Of a stretch of 36,614 bases of DNA, positions 6,932 through 15,156 are shown piece by piece. The translations under genes and the position numbers were made by a program. Source of the DNA: a virus; the IMG/VR virus record IMGVR_UViG_3300018411_000050, positions 1-36,614 of that record, one strand, 5' to 3'. A model generated the notes under the pieces. The model was given only the letters and a program-made list of their open reading frames with translations, had not been told where the DNA came from and ran no database searches. Position 1 is the first letter of the stretch, and every line of letters starts with the position of its first letter.

Positions 6932-7687
6932 ATGGCGTTTAAGAAAGCAGTAAAAGCAGGCGAGAAAAAGAAATACGGCAACACCCCACTTCTGGATGCT
7001 GGCACATATGATGCTCGTGTTCTGTCAATTGTTGACTTGGGTCTTCAACCGGGTTCGCCACAATACCCAGAACCAAAACTGAAACTGGAATTCCGTTTCG
7101 AATTGCTAGACGAGTTCATGGTAAGTGAAGACGGCAGTGTTGACGAGAAAGCACCGCGTGTGTTCAGCTTCGAAGTTACCTATAACGAAGATGGCTACAT
7201 GGATGAGAAAGCAAACATCTACAAACTCATTTCGGCAATCCCGGATGGCTTTACTCTTGACCTGAATGAAATGATCGGTGCACCTGTCACCGTCATGATT
7301 CAGAAGTACAAGAAGCAATCTGGTAAGAATGCTGGCAAGGAAGACAATAAGATTACTTCCGTACTACCGATGAAAGCTAAGAATATCTCTGTAGCTGGTC
7401 CACTAGTAAACACCCCATTCTTCTTTGACTTGGGTGAGCCTGACCTTGCAGTGTGGAAAAAGCTTTTCAAAGGTAATCAGTATGCGCATCAAGATCGCAT
7501 CATGGCCTCACCGTCGTTCCAAGGCAGCAAACTGCAAAAGTTGCTGGGCATTGAAGCTCCAGAGCACGAGGAAGAAGCTACAGAGAGTGATGGTTTTGAA
7601 GATGTTGATGTAGATGCAGATGTACCTGATATGTCTGATGATACTCCAGAACATCCAGCTGTGGATGCCGAAGAAGAGCTGTACTAA
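6932..7687 (+). CDS. Putative single-stranded DNA-binding protein
   Basis: This 251-aa protein resembles phage ssDNA-binding proteins of the gp2.5/OB-fold type. A basic N-terminus (FKKAVKAGEKKKYGN) is followed by a beta-rich core (residues about 20-140). The last 45 residues are highly acidic and end EEELY, like the acidic C-terminal tails through which SSB proteins contact polymerase and helicase. It lies between the polymerase and 5'-3' exonuclease genes, where T7-like modules place SSB. AAGGAGAATTACCG precedes the ATG. Codon use is more biased than in its neighbours, fitting a protein needed in high amount. Fold assignment rests on size, tail and context rather than a diagnostic motif. Confidence 0.65.
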   Translation: MAFKKAVKAGEKKKYGNTPLLDAGTYDARVLSIVDLGLQPGSPQYPEPKLKLEFRFELLDEFMVSEDGSVDEKAPRVFSFEVTYNEDGYMDEKANIYKLISAIPDGFTLDLNEMIGAPVTVMIQKYKKQSGKNAGKEDNKITSVLPMKAKNISVAGPLVNTPFFFDLGEPDLAVWKKLFKGNQYAHQDRIMASPSFQGSKLQKLLGIEAPEHEEEATESDGFEDVDVDADVPDMSDDTPEHPAVDAEEELY

Positions 7688-7703
7688 TAGTTAGGAGGTT
7701 CCG

Positions 7704-8639
7704 ATGTCACACAAATATGAAGAAGTGTTGATTGATGGCGACCTCCTTGTGTATGCATGTTGTTCTGCTGCTGAGTATGGTAACGAGCTTGCCGATGTGC
7801 ATCTAGATAAGATTCTGGATGCCATTGACAATAAAATTATCTACATTAAGAATCGTACCAACTCCAAAAAGGTTCGGATGCTCTTTAGTGGCAAGAATAA
7901 CTTCCGCTTTGCAGTTATGCCAGAGTACAAGGCCAATCGAGAATTTGTCGAGCGGCCTTATTATTTGGATGCTGCAAAAGCGTATGCTACACACAAGTGG
8001 GATGCAGAGATTCATGACTCATTAGAAGCAGATGATATGATGTGTATCTATCAAGATCAACGTGGTGGAACTACCATCATTGCGACGATTGACAAAGATA
8101 TGCTGCAATGCCGTGGCCATCATTATCGTTGGGAAACTGTACATAAAGGTGAATCGTTCACAATTGTTGAAGGTGCTGGTGGCCTTCGAGTTGAGAACAA
8201 AGTGAGTGCAACAACTGGCAAGATTACTAAAGCCATTAAAGGCAATGGGCCTTTGTTCCTGTGTTGGCAATTACTTGTTGGCGACCCTACAGATGGCATC
8301 ATGGGTTGTGGTAAGCAAGTTGAGAAAATTCGCAAGTCTGGTAAAAATGCTGGTGAGCGTTATATGGCTCGTGAAGGTGTTGGTGCTGTCACTGCATATG
8401 AACTTCTCTGTAATGCTGAAACTTATGGTGAGGGTATGTCAGTTGTTCGTCGTGAATACAAGAAAGTGTTTGGTGATGATTGGGAATACCACCTACTCAA
8501 ACAAGGTCGTTGCCTGTACATGGTAACTCGATTCATTGACGAAGATAAGAGTAAGTTGCAACTTTGGCACCATGACACTTCACGTTTTGAAGAGTCAGTG
8601 TTTAACACCTGCTCTCGAACTTTTGTGTTTCAAGGGTAA
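7704..8639 (+). CDS. FEN-like 5'-3' exonuclease
   Basis: This 311-aa nuclease of the FEN/T7 gp6-like family would remove RNA primers and process 5' ends, and may help degrade host DNA. Visible metal-binding motifs are DGD at 11-13, EADD at 108-111, DKD at 130-132 and GDPTDG starting at 193, followed by the helix-hairpin-helix-like segment GVGAVTAYELL. MPEYKANR matches the family's arch/DNA-contact region. TTAGGAGGTTCCG gives a strong start signal. It is followed 5 bp later by the HNH gene. Length and motif order match the family well. Confidence 0.92.
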   Translation: MSHKYEEVLIDGDLLVYACCSAAEYGNELADVHLDKILDAIDNKIIYIKNRTNSKKVRMLFSGKNNFRFAVMPEYKANREFVERPYYLDAAKAYATHKWDAEIHDSLEADDMMCIYQDQRGGTTIIATIDKDMLQCRGHHYRWETVHKGESFTIVEGAGGLRVENKVSATTGKITKAIKGNGPLFLCWQLLVGDPTDGIMGCGKQVEKIRKSGKNAGERYMAREGVGAVTAYELLCNAETYGEGMSVVRREYKKVFGDDWEYHLLKQGRCLYMVTRFIDEDKSKLQLWHHDTSRFEESVFNTCSRTFVFQG

Positions 8640-8644
8640 AGGTA

Positions 8645-9175
8645 ATGTACGGGTATATAAAATCTGAGGCAGCTATGTTGGCTTGGATTCGTTCATCACT
8701 AAGACGCTGTTGGAGTAAGCACCCATCTAAATTGGTGTTACTCCAAAAGACCCGAAAGTTAATGCCAAGTAAAAAGTCGAATAGACTTGTGTGGCACAAT
8801 CAATGTGAGAAATGCACTAAGTGGTTTAGGTCAGAGGACTTTGAAGTAAACCACAAGAAAACTGTTGGTACACTAAGTGCTGACCCAGTCGTAGCAGGGC
8901 AGCATTTGCTAAACCTATTACTTGTAAAAGAAGCTGATTTAGAAATTGTTTGTAAACCTTGTCATTCCATTATCACCTACTCTGAAAGGAGTGGTATGAG
9001 CATTGAGGAATCCGAAGTTGAAAAGAAGGTCATCTTGTTTACGAAGCACCCAGCAGCAGTGCAGAAAGAGAAGTTGCGAAAGGTTGGCATTGAACCCGGA
9101 GCAACAGTTGGAATCCGAAGAACTCAGGCCCGCGAATATATCGCAGCCCGTATGGCAAAGAAGGGAGCATCCTAA
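8645..9175 (+). CDS. HNH endonuclease, possible resolvase-type replication nuclease
   Basis: This 176-aa protein contains a zinc-stabilised HNH/beta-beta-alpha-metal nuclease signature: CEKC at 54-57, EVNH at 67-70 and CKPCH at 103-107. The N-terminus (AWIRSSLRRCW) is typical of a family of phage HNH proteins encoded within replication modules. Because it lies between exonuclease and ligase genes, it may take the junction-resolving role played by endonuclease I or VII in other phages. That role is inferred from position; a homing function is also possible. The C-terminal 60 residues are charged and helical. Its stop overlaps the next start by one base (TAATG). Confidence 0.8.
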   Translation: MYGYIKSEAAMLAWIRSSLRRCWSKHPSKLVLLQKTRKLMPSKKSNRLVWHNQCEKCTKWFRSEDFEVNHKKTVGTLSADPVVAGQHLLNLLLVKEADLEIVCKPCHSIITYSERSGMSIEESEVEKKVILFTKHPAAVQKEKLRKVGIEPGATVGIRRTQAREYIAARMAKKGAS

Positions 9176-9363
9176 TGTCGAAAGTAACCTTGGTCAGCGA
9201 GTCAGTGGTAAGTGACATTGGAACAATAAGCCCAACATTTAGTATCAATGTTGCTGACAGCAACTATACAGATTACACTAGCGGGCTCCTAAAATACTTC
9301 TTCGCATTTCGGAATAGAAAGGTAAGAATTACTATAGAAGTTATGGAGGAAGAGGATGTCTAA
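9175..9363 (+). CDS. Hypothetical protein (62 aa)
   Basis: This 62-residue, Ser/Thr-rich and probably beta-stranded protein (MSKVTLVSESVV...) ends in MEEEDV. It starts in a TAATG overlap with the HNH gene and its last 8 bp overlap the ligase gene, so it sits tightly within the replication operon. AAGGGAGCATCC precedes the start. I do not recognise the family. Confidence 0.6.
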   Translation: MSKVTLVSESVVSDIGTISPTFSINVADSNYTDYTSGLLKYFFAFRNRKVRITIEVMEEEDV

Positions 9364-10072
9364 AGTTAATCAGCTTGACGATGGCACAAGCTATGTTAAG
9401 GCAAAGTATTTCGAGGGCGAGCAACTAAAAGGGTACTGGAAAGTTTACCGCAAAGTTGATGGTGTTCGTGTAATGCGAAACAAAAAGGGTGAGCCTGTAA
9501 GTCGTGCAGGCAAACCGCTATATAATGTAAACCACTTGCAGTTTTCTGATGCAGAGGTGTTTAGTAAAGATTGGAACACTTCTGTATCCTTGGTTCGCTC
9601 TCAGTCTTATCAAGAAGTAACTCAGGATATGATCTATGAGCTTACTGATGGCATGATTGATGACCGCCTTTACATGGGCACAACAAAAGACCCAGACAAC
9701 GACAAGTTGAAAGGTTTGATGGAAATGCGACTGAAAGATGGCGACGAAGGTCTGGTAATACGTCAACTGCATAAGAGTGGTAAGTTTTATGTTTGGCTTA
9801 AAGTTGTACCAAAGAAGCAGGCCGATGTTCGTATCACTGGCTTCACTTCGGGAAATGGTAGACTCCTTGGAACACTCGGGAGTATTCAAACCAAACATGG
9901 TAGCGTTGGCAGTGGCTTCGACGACTTACTTCGTGATCAAATCTGGGCACACCGTGACAAGTTGAAAGGCTCTATCATCCAAGTTGAGTATCGAGAAGTT
10001 ACAGAGGCTGGCAAACTTAGGTTTCCTGCATTTGTACGTTTCCGCGAAGATAAGAATGAGGAAAGCATCTAA
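9356..10072 (+). CDS. Small ATP-dependent DNA ligase
   Basis: This would seal nicks during replication. At 238 aa it is much shorter than T7 ligase (359). The nucleotidyltransferase motif I is KVDGVR (Lys33 would be adenylylated), followed by a motif Ia/III-like region (SRAGKP, DAEVF), motif IV EGLVIR and motif V WLKVVPK. A short OB-like C-terminal part follows (GSIIQVEYREV). The start is ATG 9356 with GGAGGAAGAGG upstream, inside the previous gene. The stop overlaps the dNMP kinase start (TAATG). All core motifs are present, so a compact but functional enzyme is plausible. Confidence 0.85.
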   Translation: MSKVNQLDDGTSYVKAKYFEGEQLKGYWKVYRKVDGVRVMRNKKGEPVSRAGKPLYNVNHLQFSDAEVFSKDWNTSVSLVRSQSYQEVTQDMIYELTDGMIDDRLYMGTTKDPDNDKLKGLMEMRLKDGDEGLVIRQLHKSGKFYVWLKVVPKKQADVRITGFTSGNGRLLGTLGSIQTKHGSVGSGFDDLLRDQIWAHRDKLKGSIIQVEYREVTEAGKLRFPAFVRFREDKNEESI

Positions 10073-10632
10073 TGCGTGTAATCATTCTTAATGGTCCACC
10101 AAACATTGGTAAGGATACTTTGGGTAATAATGTTCAACAACTGATTGGTTGGCCGCGTATGGAGTTTAAAGAGGCTCTGTATCGTGAGACTGCAAGTTAC
10201 TACGGTGTAGACCTAGTTACCTTTGCAATGCTGGCATCTGGAAGAACAACTAAAGAAGTACCAATGCCAACACTTGGTGGACTGTCACCACGACAGGCAA
10301 TGATCCATGTTAGTGAGGAAGTTATCAAACCAAAGTTTGGTAAGCAATTCTTTGGTGCAAAAGCTTACGAGCTAATCCAGACACTTGATGGCAGTACAGA
10401 TACAGTTGTATTTTCCGATGGTGGATTTGCTGAAGAGGCTGAGTATCTAGTTGGTGTGGGATGTGAAGTTCATATCATACAACTACATGCGGAGGGACGT
10501 GACTTTGGAAACGATAGTCGTAATTACGTTACTGTGGGCGGTGCAACTAGCCATCGCATCAATGTAACACTCGGACAACCTATGGCAGACCTTACTGCTT
10601 TTGTAAATATTTTCTTTGGAGAAACTGAATGA
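10072..10632 (+). CDS. Deoxynucleoside monophosphate kinase
   Basis: This 186-aa P-loop kinase is of the T4 gp1-like type, converting dNMPs to dNDPs for phage DNA synthesis. The Walker A motif is at the N-terminus (NGPPNIGKDTLG, residues 6-17), and VVFSDGGF fits the core strand of the fold. It begins the nucleotide-metabolism block that continues with MazG, ThyX and ribonucleotide reductase. It overlaps the ligase stop by one base, and its own stop overlaps the next gene by 4 bp (ATGA). Exact substrate range cannot be read from sequence alone. Confidence 0.83.
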   Translation: MRVIILNGPPNIGKDTLGNNVQQLIGWPRMEFKEALYRETASYYGVDLVTFAMLASGRTTKEVPMPTLGGLSPRQAMIHVSEEVIKPKFGKQFFGAKAYELIQTLDGSTDTVVFSDGGFAEEAEYLVGVGCEVHIIQLHAEGRDFGNDSRNYVTVGGATSHRINVTLGQPMADLTAFVNIFFGETE

Positions 10633-11054
10633 CCGAACAAGCTCAAGTTGTAATCCCACGTGCAAGCCGCACTGCAAAAGACATTCGTCGTGAATTTGTA
10701 GAGACAGAGGAATACCTGGAAATTGGTCGCCGTCTGCGCGATATGGTTACTTGGCATCACAATCGCAACCTGATTGAAGGTAGTGATGACAAAACCCAAT
10801 TTGCTAAACTGGTTCAAGAAGTTGGTGAACTTAGTGACAGCATCTGCAAGGGTAAAGATATTAAAGATGATGTTGGTGACATTATTGTCGTACTGGCAAA
10901 CCTGTGTGCTCGCAACCGTGTGTCCTTCCTATCTTGTCTGGAACAAGCATGGAGCGATATCAAAGATCGTGAAGGTATCATGTATGAAAACGTGTTTGTT
11001 AAATCCACTGATCCAGAGTATGCAAACATTGTCGCCCGCAGAAGTAACGGATAG
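10629..11054 (+). CDS. MazG-like nucleotide pyrophosphohydrolase
   Basis: This 141-aa all-alpha NTP pyrophosphohydrolase would hydrolyse NTP or dNTP to the monophosphate and PPi, feeding the neighbouring ThyX and kinase steps or lowering (p)ppGpp-type signals. The metal-binding motifs are EVGEL near residue 62 and DDVGDII near residue 80, followed by the WSDIKDREG segment common in MazG-like proteins. It starts in ATGA overlap with the dNMP kinase gene. The last 35 bp overlap the inserted HNH-AP2 gene. Its C-terminal EYAN is repeated at the end of that HNH protein, so the mazG 3' end may have been rearranged by the insertion. Confidence 0.85.
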   Translation: MTEQAQVVIPRASRTAKDIRREFVETEEYLEIGRRLRDMVTWHHNRNLIEGSDDKTQFAKLVQEVGELSDSICKGKDIKDDVGDIIVVLANLCARNRVSFLSCLEQAWSDIKDREGIMYENVFVKSTDPEYANIVARRSNG

Positions 11055-11556
11055 TTGGTCAAAACTATTCCGGTACAGCGATGGAAAACTGTTCTGGTTG
11101 CCCTTAAAATATAAAGGGTTTGTGTACGCAGGCAAAGAGGCGGGCAGTCATAATAAAGGTTACTTGTGGGTAAACTCCAAGCAACTAACTAAAATTACAG
11201 CAGTGCATGTAATCATTTGGGAAATGCACCACGGAAAAGTGCCGGAAGGGCTTGTGGTAGACCACCGTGACGGCTGCACAATGAACAACAAAATCGGTAA
11301 TTTACGGTTGGCAACTCGCTCTCAAAACGCAATGAATGCCCGTGGTAAATCAGATAGTCGCTCAAAACTACCTAAAAATGTCTACGTGGACTACCACACT
11401 CAGACCTGCATTTACTACCGTGCACAAGTGTGCGTGGAGGGTACATACTACAGAGTTGGTAAACTCTCACTAGCGGAAGCCACAATTGTGGCTGAAAAGC
11501 TAAGACAAGAACATCACAAAGAATATGCAAACAAAGGAGAATCCTATGAAGTATGA
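11020..11556 (+). CDS. HNH homing endonuclease with AP2-like DNA-binding domain
   Basis: This 178-aa free-standing homing-type endonuclease is inserted between mazG and thyX. The HNH nuclease region includes HVIIWEMHHG (about 63-72), VVDHRDG (79-85) and NNKIGNLRLATRSQN (89-103), the standard phage HNH pattern. Residues about 115-170 (VYVDYHTQTCIYYRAQV, then YYRVGKLSLAEATI) match an AP2-type DNA-binding domain. The first in-frame ATG downstream of the mazG motifs is 11020; it has only a weak ribosome binding site. An open frame continues upstream without a match to the family. The gene overlaps mazG by 35 bp and thyX by 11 bp. Confidence 0.88.
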   Translation: MQTLSPAEVTDSWSKLFRYSDGKLFWLPLKYKGFVYAGKEAGSHNKGYLWVNSKQLTKITAVHVIIWEMHHGKVPEGLVVDHRDGCTMNNKIGNLRLATRSQNAMNARGKSDSRSKLPKNVYVDYHTQTCIYYRAQVCVEGTYYRVGKLSLAEATIVAEKLRQEHHKEYANKGESYEV

Positions 11557-12262
11557 TTTTATCAGGGCACGAGTGATTGCAGTTAGCGAACCTGTAGTCA
11601 TTGAAATCCCTGATGCAGAAGGTGTTATCACATTTGCAGCGCGTGTTAGCAACCCAAGCAATCAAAACAACTTCGAAACAAGTGCTGGTTTGTTGAACTA
11701 CTGCAAGAAGCATAACCATTGGTCTATCTTCGAACAAGCTACAGCAACCATTGAAATCGAAGCACCACGAGATATCACACGTCAGATTATCCGCCATCGC
11801 ACTGCAAGTTTCCAAGAGTTTAGTCAACGATATGCTTCTGTGACAGACGAGTCGTTTATTAATCGTGAACTGCGTTTGCAGGACATGAAGAACCGCCAGA
11901 ATAGTGTCAAGCTTTCCAATGCAGCTTATTTAACAGTTGCAGAGAAACAAGACTTGCTCCACAAATGGCTCGACGCACAACAGGAAGTCATTGACATTAC
12001 CAAGTATCACTATAACCGTATGGTTGATGCTGGTGTTGCAAAGGAAGTTGCACGAGTATTGTTGCCAGAAGGGCTTACAATGTCGCGTATGTATATGACA
12101 GCAAACCTTCGTACATGGATGCACTACTGTGACGTCCGTGAAAGTAACGGTACTCAACTGGAACACATTGCAGTGGCTAAAACTGTGCATGAAGCCCTAG
12201 CTGAGTATTTCCCAACAATTATGAATGAGGTGTTGAATGAAAGTGGGAGTAAACAAAAATGA
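11546..12262 (+). CDS. thyX: Flavin-dependent thymidylate synthase ThyX
   Basis: This 238-aa enzyme methylates dUMP to dTMP using FAD and methylenetetrahydrofolate. The ThyX signature RHR-x7-S is exact: Arg83, His84, Arg85 and Ser93, within RHRTASFQEFSQRY. The C-terminal substrate-binding part includes RVLLPEGLTMSRMYMTANLRTW. I choose ATG 11546, which has AAAGGAGAATCCT upstream, over the in-frame ATG 11525. It overlaps the HNH gene before it and nrdA after it, making one nucleotide-synthesis operon. Confidence 0.96.
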   Translation: MKYDFIRARVIAVSEPVVIEIPDAEGVITFAARVSNPSNQNNFETSAGLLNYCKKHNHWSIFEQATATIEIEAPRDITRQIIRHRTASFQEFSQRYASVTDESFINRELRLQDMKNRQNSVKLSNAAYLTVAEKQDLLHKWLDAQQEVIDITKYHYNRMVDAGVAKEVARVLLPEGLTMSRMYMTANLRTWMHYCDVRESNGTQLEHIAVAKTVHEALAEYFPTIMNEVLNESGSKQK

Positions 12263-14021
12263 TGTAATCATTGATACTCGCCGGGATGAACTATTGTCTG
12301 AACAAGGTGCTGAGCTGATTCGTAAGCATTACATGAAAGAGGGTGACGTTAGCCCTCAAGATGCTTTTGCACGAACAGCCGCACGTTATGCTACAGACTC
12401 GGATCATGCGCAGCGTTTGTATGATGCAGTGTCACAGCTGCATTTTATGTATTCTTCGCCAGTGCTATCTAACAGTGGCGAGAATGATCGTGGCTTGCCT
12501 ATCTCATGCTTCCTATCGCATGTACCAGATACTATTGATGGGCTTATCTACCATGAAGACGAAACCAAATGGTTGTCTATCTTTGGTGGTGGTGTTGGTG
12601 GTCATTGGAGTGATGTTCGTACAGTGTCCAAGAAGGCACCGGGCGTTATTCCTTTCAGCCACTCTGTTGATGGTAGTATGACTGCATATAAACAGGGTGA
12701 AACTCGTAAAGGTGCTTATTCAGCCTATTTGGATGTAAACCATCCAGAGATTCGTGAGTTTATCAACATTCGCGTTCCGGGTGGTGATGAAAACCGTAAA
12801 GCTACAAACATCCATAACGCAGTGAACGTAACAGATCACTTCATGGATTGTGTGTACAATGATCTGCCATACCAACTAATTGATCCAAACTCTGGTGCTG
12901 TTAAAGATACTGTGTCTGCCCGAGAAATTTGGGAAAGTATCCTCACAGTGCGTCACCGTACTGGTGAGCCGTATATTAACTTTATTGACACAGCAAATGA
13001 AGCATTGCATCCAGCACAAAAGAAACTTGGTTTGGCAATTCGTGGCAGTAACCTCTGCAATGAAATTCACCTTGTAACTGACCAAATGCGGACAGCAGTA
13101 TGTTGTTTGTCAAGTCTGAACTTGGAGAAAATGAATGAATGGGCGCCTACTCTCATTGGTGATTTGGTTGAAATGTTGGATAACGTACTGGAAGTATTCA
13201 TTCAGCGCGCACCTCACGAAATTAAGAAAGCAGCTTACGCAGCGATGCGCAGCCGCGACATTGGTATTGGTGCTATGGGTTGGCACGGCCTACTTATGGC
13301 TAATGACATTCCATTTGAATCTGTCACAGCTGTATCTTGGACCCGTCAAATCTTCTCCGAAATTAAACGTCAGGCACAAGTTAAGAGCTTGGAGCTTGCG
13401 CGTATTCGCGGTAACTGCCCTGATGCGGAAGAGACTGGTTATCGTGCTCGCAACTTGCATCTACTTGCTATTGCTCCTAATGCTAATAGTAGTATTATGT
13501 CCAATTGTACTGCTAGTGTTGAGCCTATACATTCTAACGCTTTTGCTCATCGGACTCGCATCGGTACCCACCTTGTTAAGAATCCTCATCTACAACGTAA
13601 ACTGGAAACTAAAGTTCCGGTAAAAATGTTGGAAATGTTGGGCATGACTGCTCAACAATGGATTAACAAACAATGGGAACTTGTCATCGAAGATGATGGC
13701 TCTGTTCAGAAGTTGCATTGCTTGGATGACAAAGAGAAGGCTGTATTCAAAACCTTCAAAGAGACAAACATGATGGCTGTAATTGATCAAGCGAGTGAAC
13801 GCCAAGTCCACTTGTGTCAGGGTCAATCTATCAACCTCTCATTTGCAGCAGACTGCACAAAAGAGTTGTTCAACCGTGTGCACATGTATGCCCACAAAAA
13901 AGGTTTGAAAGGTCTTTACTACGCACGCACTGGTAGTGTTGTTAAAGCTGATAAACTTTCCAAAGAAGTAATTCGTGAAATCCTAGGTGATGCTGACGAA
14001 TGCACTGCTTGTCACGCATAA
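12237..14021 (+). CDS. nrdA: Class Ia ribonucleotide reductase, large subunit
   Basis: This catalytic subunit reduces NDPs to dNDPs. At 594 aa it is shorter than E. coli NrdA (761). It lacks the N-terminal ATP-cone, so dATP feedback inhibition at that site should be absent. The core is complete: Cys91 (PISC) and Cys289 (AVC) as the redox pair, Cys274 in SNLCNE as the thiyl-radical site with Asn272 and Glu276, the radical-transfer pair Tyr561-Tyr562 in GLYYART, and the C-terminal CTAC at 589-592 for thioredoxin or glutaredoxin. The start overlaps thyX by 26 bp with GAGGTG upstream; a GTG two codons later is an alternative. nrdB follows after 9 bp. Confidence 0.96.
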   Translation: MKVGVNKNDVIIDTRRDELLSEQGAELIRKHYMKEGDVSPQDAFARTAARYATDSDHAQRLYDAVSQLHFMYSSPVLSNSGENDRGLPISCFLSHVPDTIDGLIYHEDETKWLSIFGGGVGGHWSDVRTVSKKAPGVIPFSHSVDGSMTAYKQGETRKGAYSAYLDVNHPEIREFINIRVPGGDENRKATNIHNAVNVTDHFMDCVYNDLPYQLIDPNSGAVKDTVSAREIWESILTVRHRTGEPYINFIDTANEALHPAQKKLGLAIRGSNLCNEIHLVTDQMRTAVCCLSSLNLEKMNEWAPTLIGDLVEMLDNVLEVFIQRAPHEIKKAAYAAMRSRDIGIGAMGWHGLLMANDIPFESVTAVSWTRQIFSEIKRQAQVKSLELARIRGNCPDAEETGYRARNLHLLAIAPNANSSIMSNCTASVEPIHSNAFAHRTRIGTHLVKNPHLQRKLETKVPVKMLEMLGMTAQQWINKQWELVIEDDGSVQKLHCLDDKEKAVFKTFKETNMMAVIDQASERQVHLCQGQSINLSFAADCTKELFNRVHMYAHKKGLKGLYYARTGSVVKADKLSKEVIREILGDADECTACHA

Positions 14022-14030
14022 GGAGAACCT

Positions 14031-14975
14031 ATGTTACAAGAATTTAGCACCACATATAAACCATTCAAATATCCACAGTTCATGGAGTACGCTGTAGCTC
14101 ACGAAAAAATCCATTGGATTGAGGGTGAGATTGAATTGCAGGATGACGTTGCTCAGTGGAACACTGGTGTACTTGATCAGATTGAAAAGGACTATGTTCT
14201 TCAAATCATGCGATTGTTTACGCAGACAGATTGCCAAGTTGGTCAAAACTACTGTGACCTGTTTATTCCAGTGTTCAAGAACAATGAAGCCCGTTGCATG
14301 CTTCTTGCTTTTGCAGCTCGTGAAGGTATCCACCAACGTGCATACGCATTGTTCACTGATACCATCGGTTTGCCAGAGAAAATCTACTCAGAGTTTCTTA
14401 AGTTTGATTCAATGGCAAATAAGATTTCCATGATGCAAAGCAACGATGTGTCAACAGATGAAGGCATTGCCCTCAGTTTGGCTCAAACAGTTTGCAACGA
14501 AGGTATGTCACTGTTCAGCAGTTTTGTGATGCTACTCAACTTTCAGCGTTTTGGAAAGATGAAGGGCTTGTGCAAGATTACTGAGTGGAGCATCCGAGAC
14601 GAAACTCAGCACGTACTTGGAATGTCTGAGTTGTTCAAGACGTTCTGCAAGGAGAATCCAGATGTACTCACTGATGCATTCAAGCAAAAAGTTTATGAAA
14701 TGTATCGTATTGCTGTTGACCTTGAAGATGTATTCATCGACGATGCCTTTGCAAAAGGCGCCCCCGAAGGACTCACTATTCATGGTATGAAGCAATACAT
14801 TCGCTTTGTTGCAAATCGTCGTTTGCAGCAAATTGGTTTCAAAGAGAATTGGCCAGGTTTGGAAAATCCATACCCTTGGTTAGAATGGATTTTGGCTGAA
14901 GGTCAATCTAATTTCTTTGAAACGAAGGTTAGCGAATACTCCAAAGGTGGCATGACGGGCGACTGGGTTTATTGA
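14031..14975 (+). CDS. nrdB: Class Ia ribonucleotide reductase, small subunit
   Basis: This radical-generating ferritin-like subunit is 314 aa. Metal ligands and the radical tyrosine are readable: Glu98-x2-His101-x3-Tyr105 (REGIHQRAY), Glu157 (VCNEGMSL), and Glu191 with His194 (DETQH). An N-terminal carboxylate region (IEGEIELQDD) precedes them. AAGGAGAACCT gives a strong start. It is the last gene of the left-hand metabolism block. The stop codon lies in the loop of a small perfect inverted repeat (CTGGGT at 14963-14968 with ACCCAG at 14975-14980). After it, base composition rises sharply and no gene follows for 500 bp. Confidence 0.96.
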   Translation: MLQEFSTTYKPFKYPQFMEYAVAHEKIHWIEGEIELQDDVAQWNTGVLDQIEKDYVLQIMRLFTQTDCQVGQNYCDLFIPVFKNNEARCMLLAFAAREGIHQRAYALFTDTIGLPEKIYSEFLKFDSMANKISMMQSNDVSTDEGIALSLAQTVCNEGMSLFSSFVMLLNFQRFGKMKGLCKITEWSIRDETQHVLGMSELFKTFCKENPDVLTDAFKQKVYEMYRIAVDLEDVFIDDAFAKGAPEGLTIHGMKQYIRFVANRRLQQIGFKENWPGLENPYPWLEWILAEGQSNFFETKVSEYSKGGMTGDWVY

Positions 14976-15088
14976 CCCAGCGGCACCAACCTGCTCGCTG
15001 GCGAGGCGTCGTGGCACTACCCGCTACCATTGTGGCCTGAACAGCCTAACGCCTCACAGCGGCCCTATTTAGTGGCTTGCCAACACTA

Positions 15089-15155
15089 CTGTATGGCCAT
15101 ACAGCACTGTTCATCCGTCCAGCCTGTATGGCTAAACAGGTGTATGAATGCACAG
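15089..15155. promoter_or_regulatory. Tandem LexA/SOS-box-like operator array (four sites)
   Basis: Four 16-bp sites lie in series: CTGTATGGCCATACAG (15089-15104, a perfect palindrome), CTGTTCATCCGTCCAG (15107-15122), CTGTATGGCTAAACAG (15124-15139) and GTGTATGAATGCACAG (15140-15155). The first and third match CTGT-N8-ACAG exactly; the other two match 7 of 8 fixed bases. This is the LexA box pattern of Gammaproteobacteria such as E. coli and Pseudomonas. The last site ends one base before the -35 hexamer of the promoter. Binding by host LexA or by a phage regulator with similar specificity would control that promoter. No phage repressor gene is in the window. Confidence 0.72.
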
Positions 15156-15156
15156 C

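Noticed and set aside
10774-11019. Upstream extension of the HNH-AP2 frame inside mazG
   Set aside because: The frame is open but its translation shows no family match and overlaps the conserved MazG motifs; the protein more likely starts at 11020.
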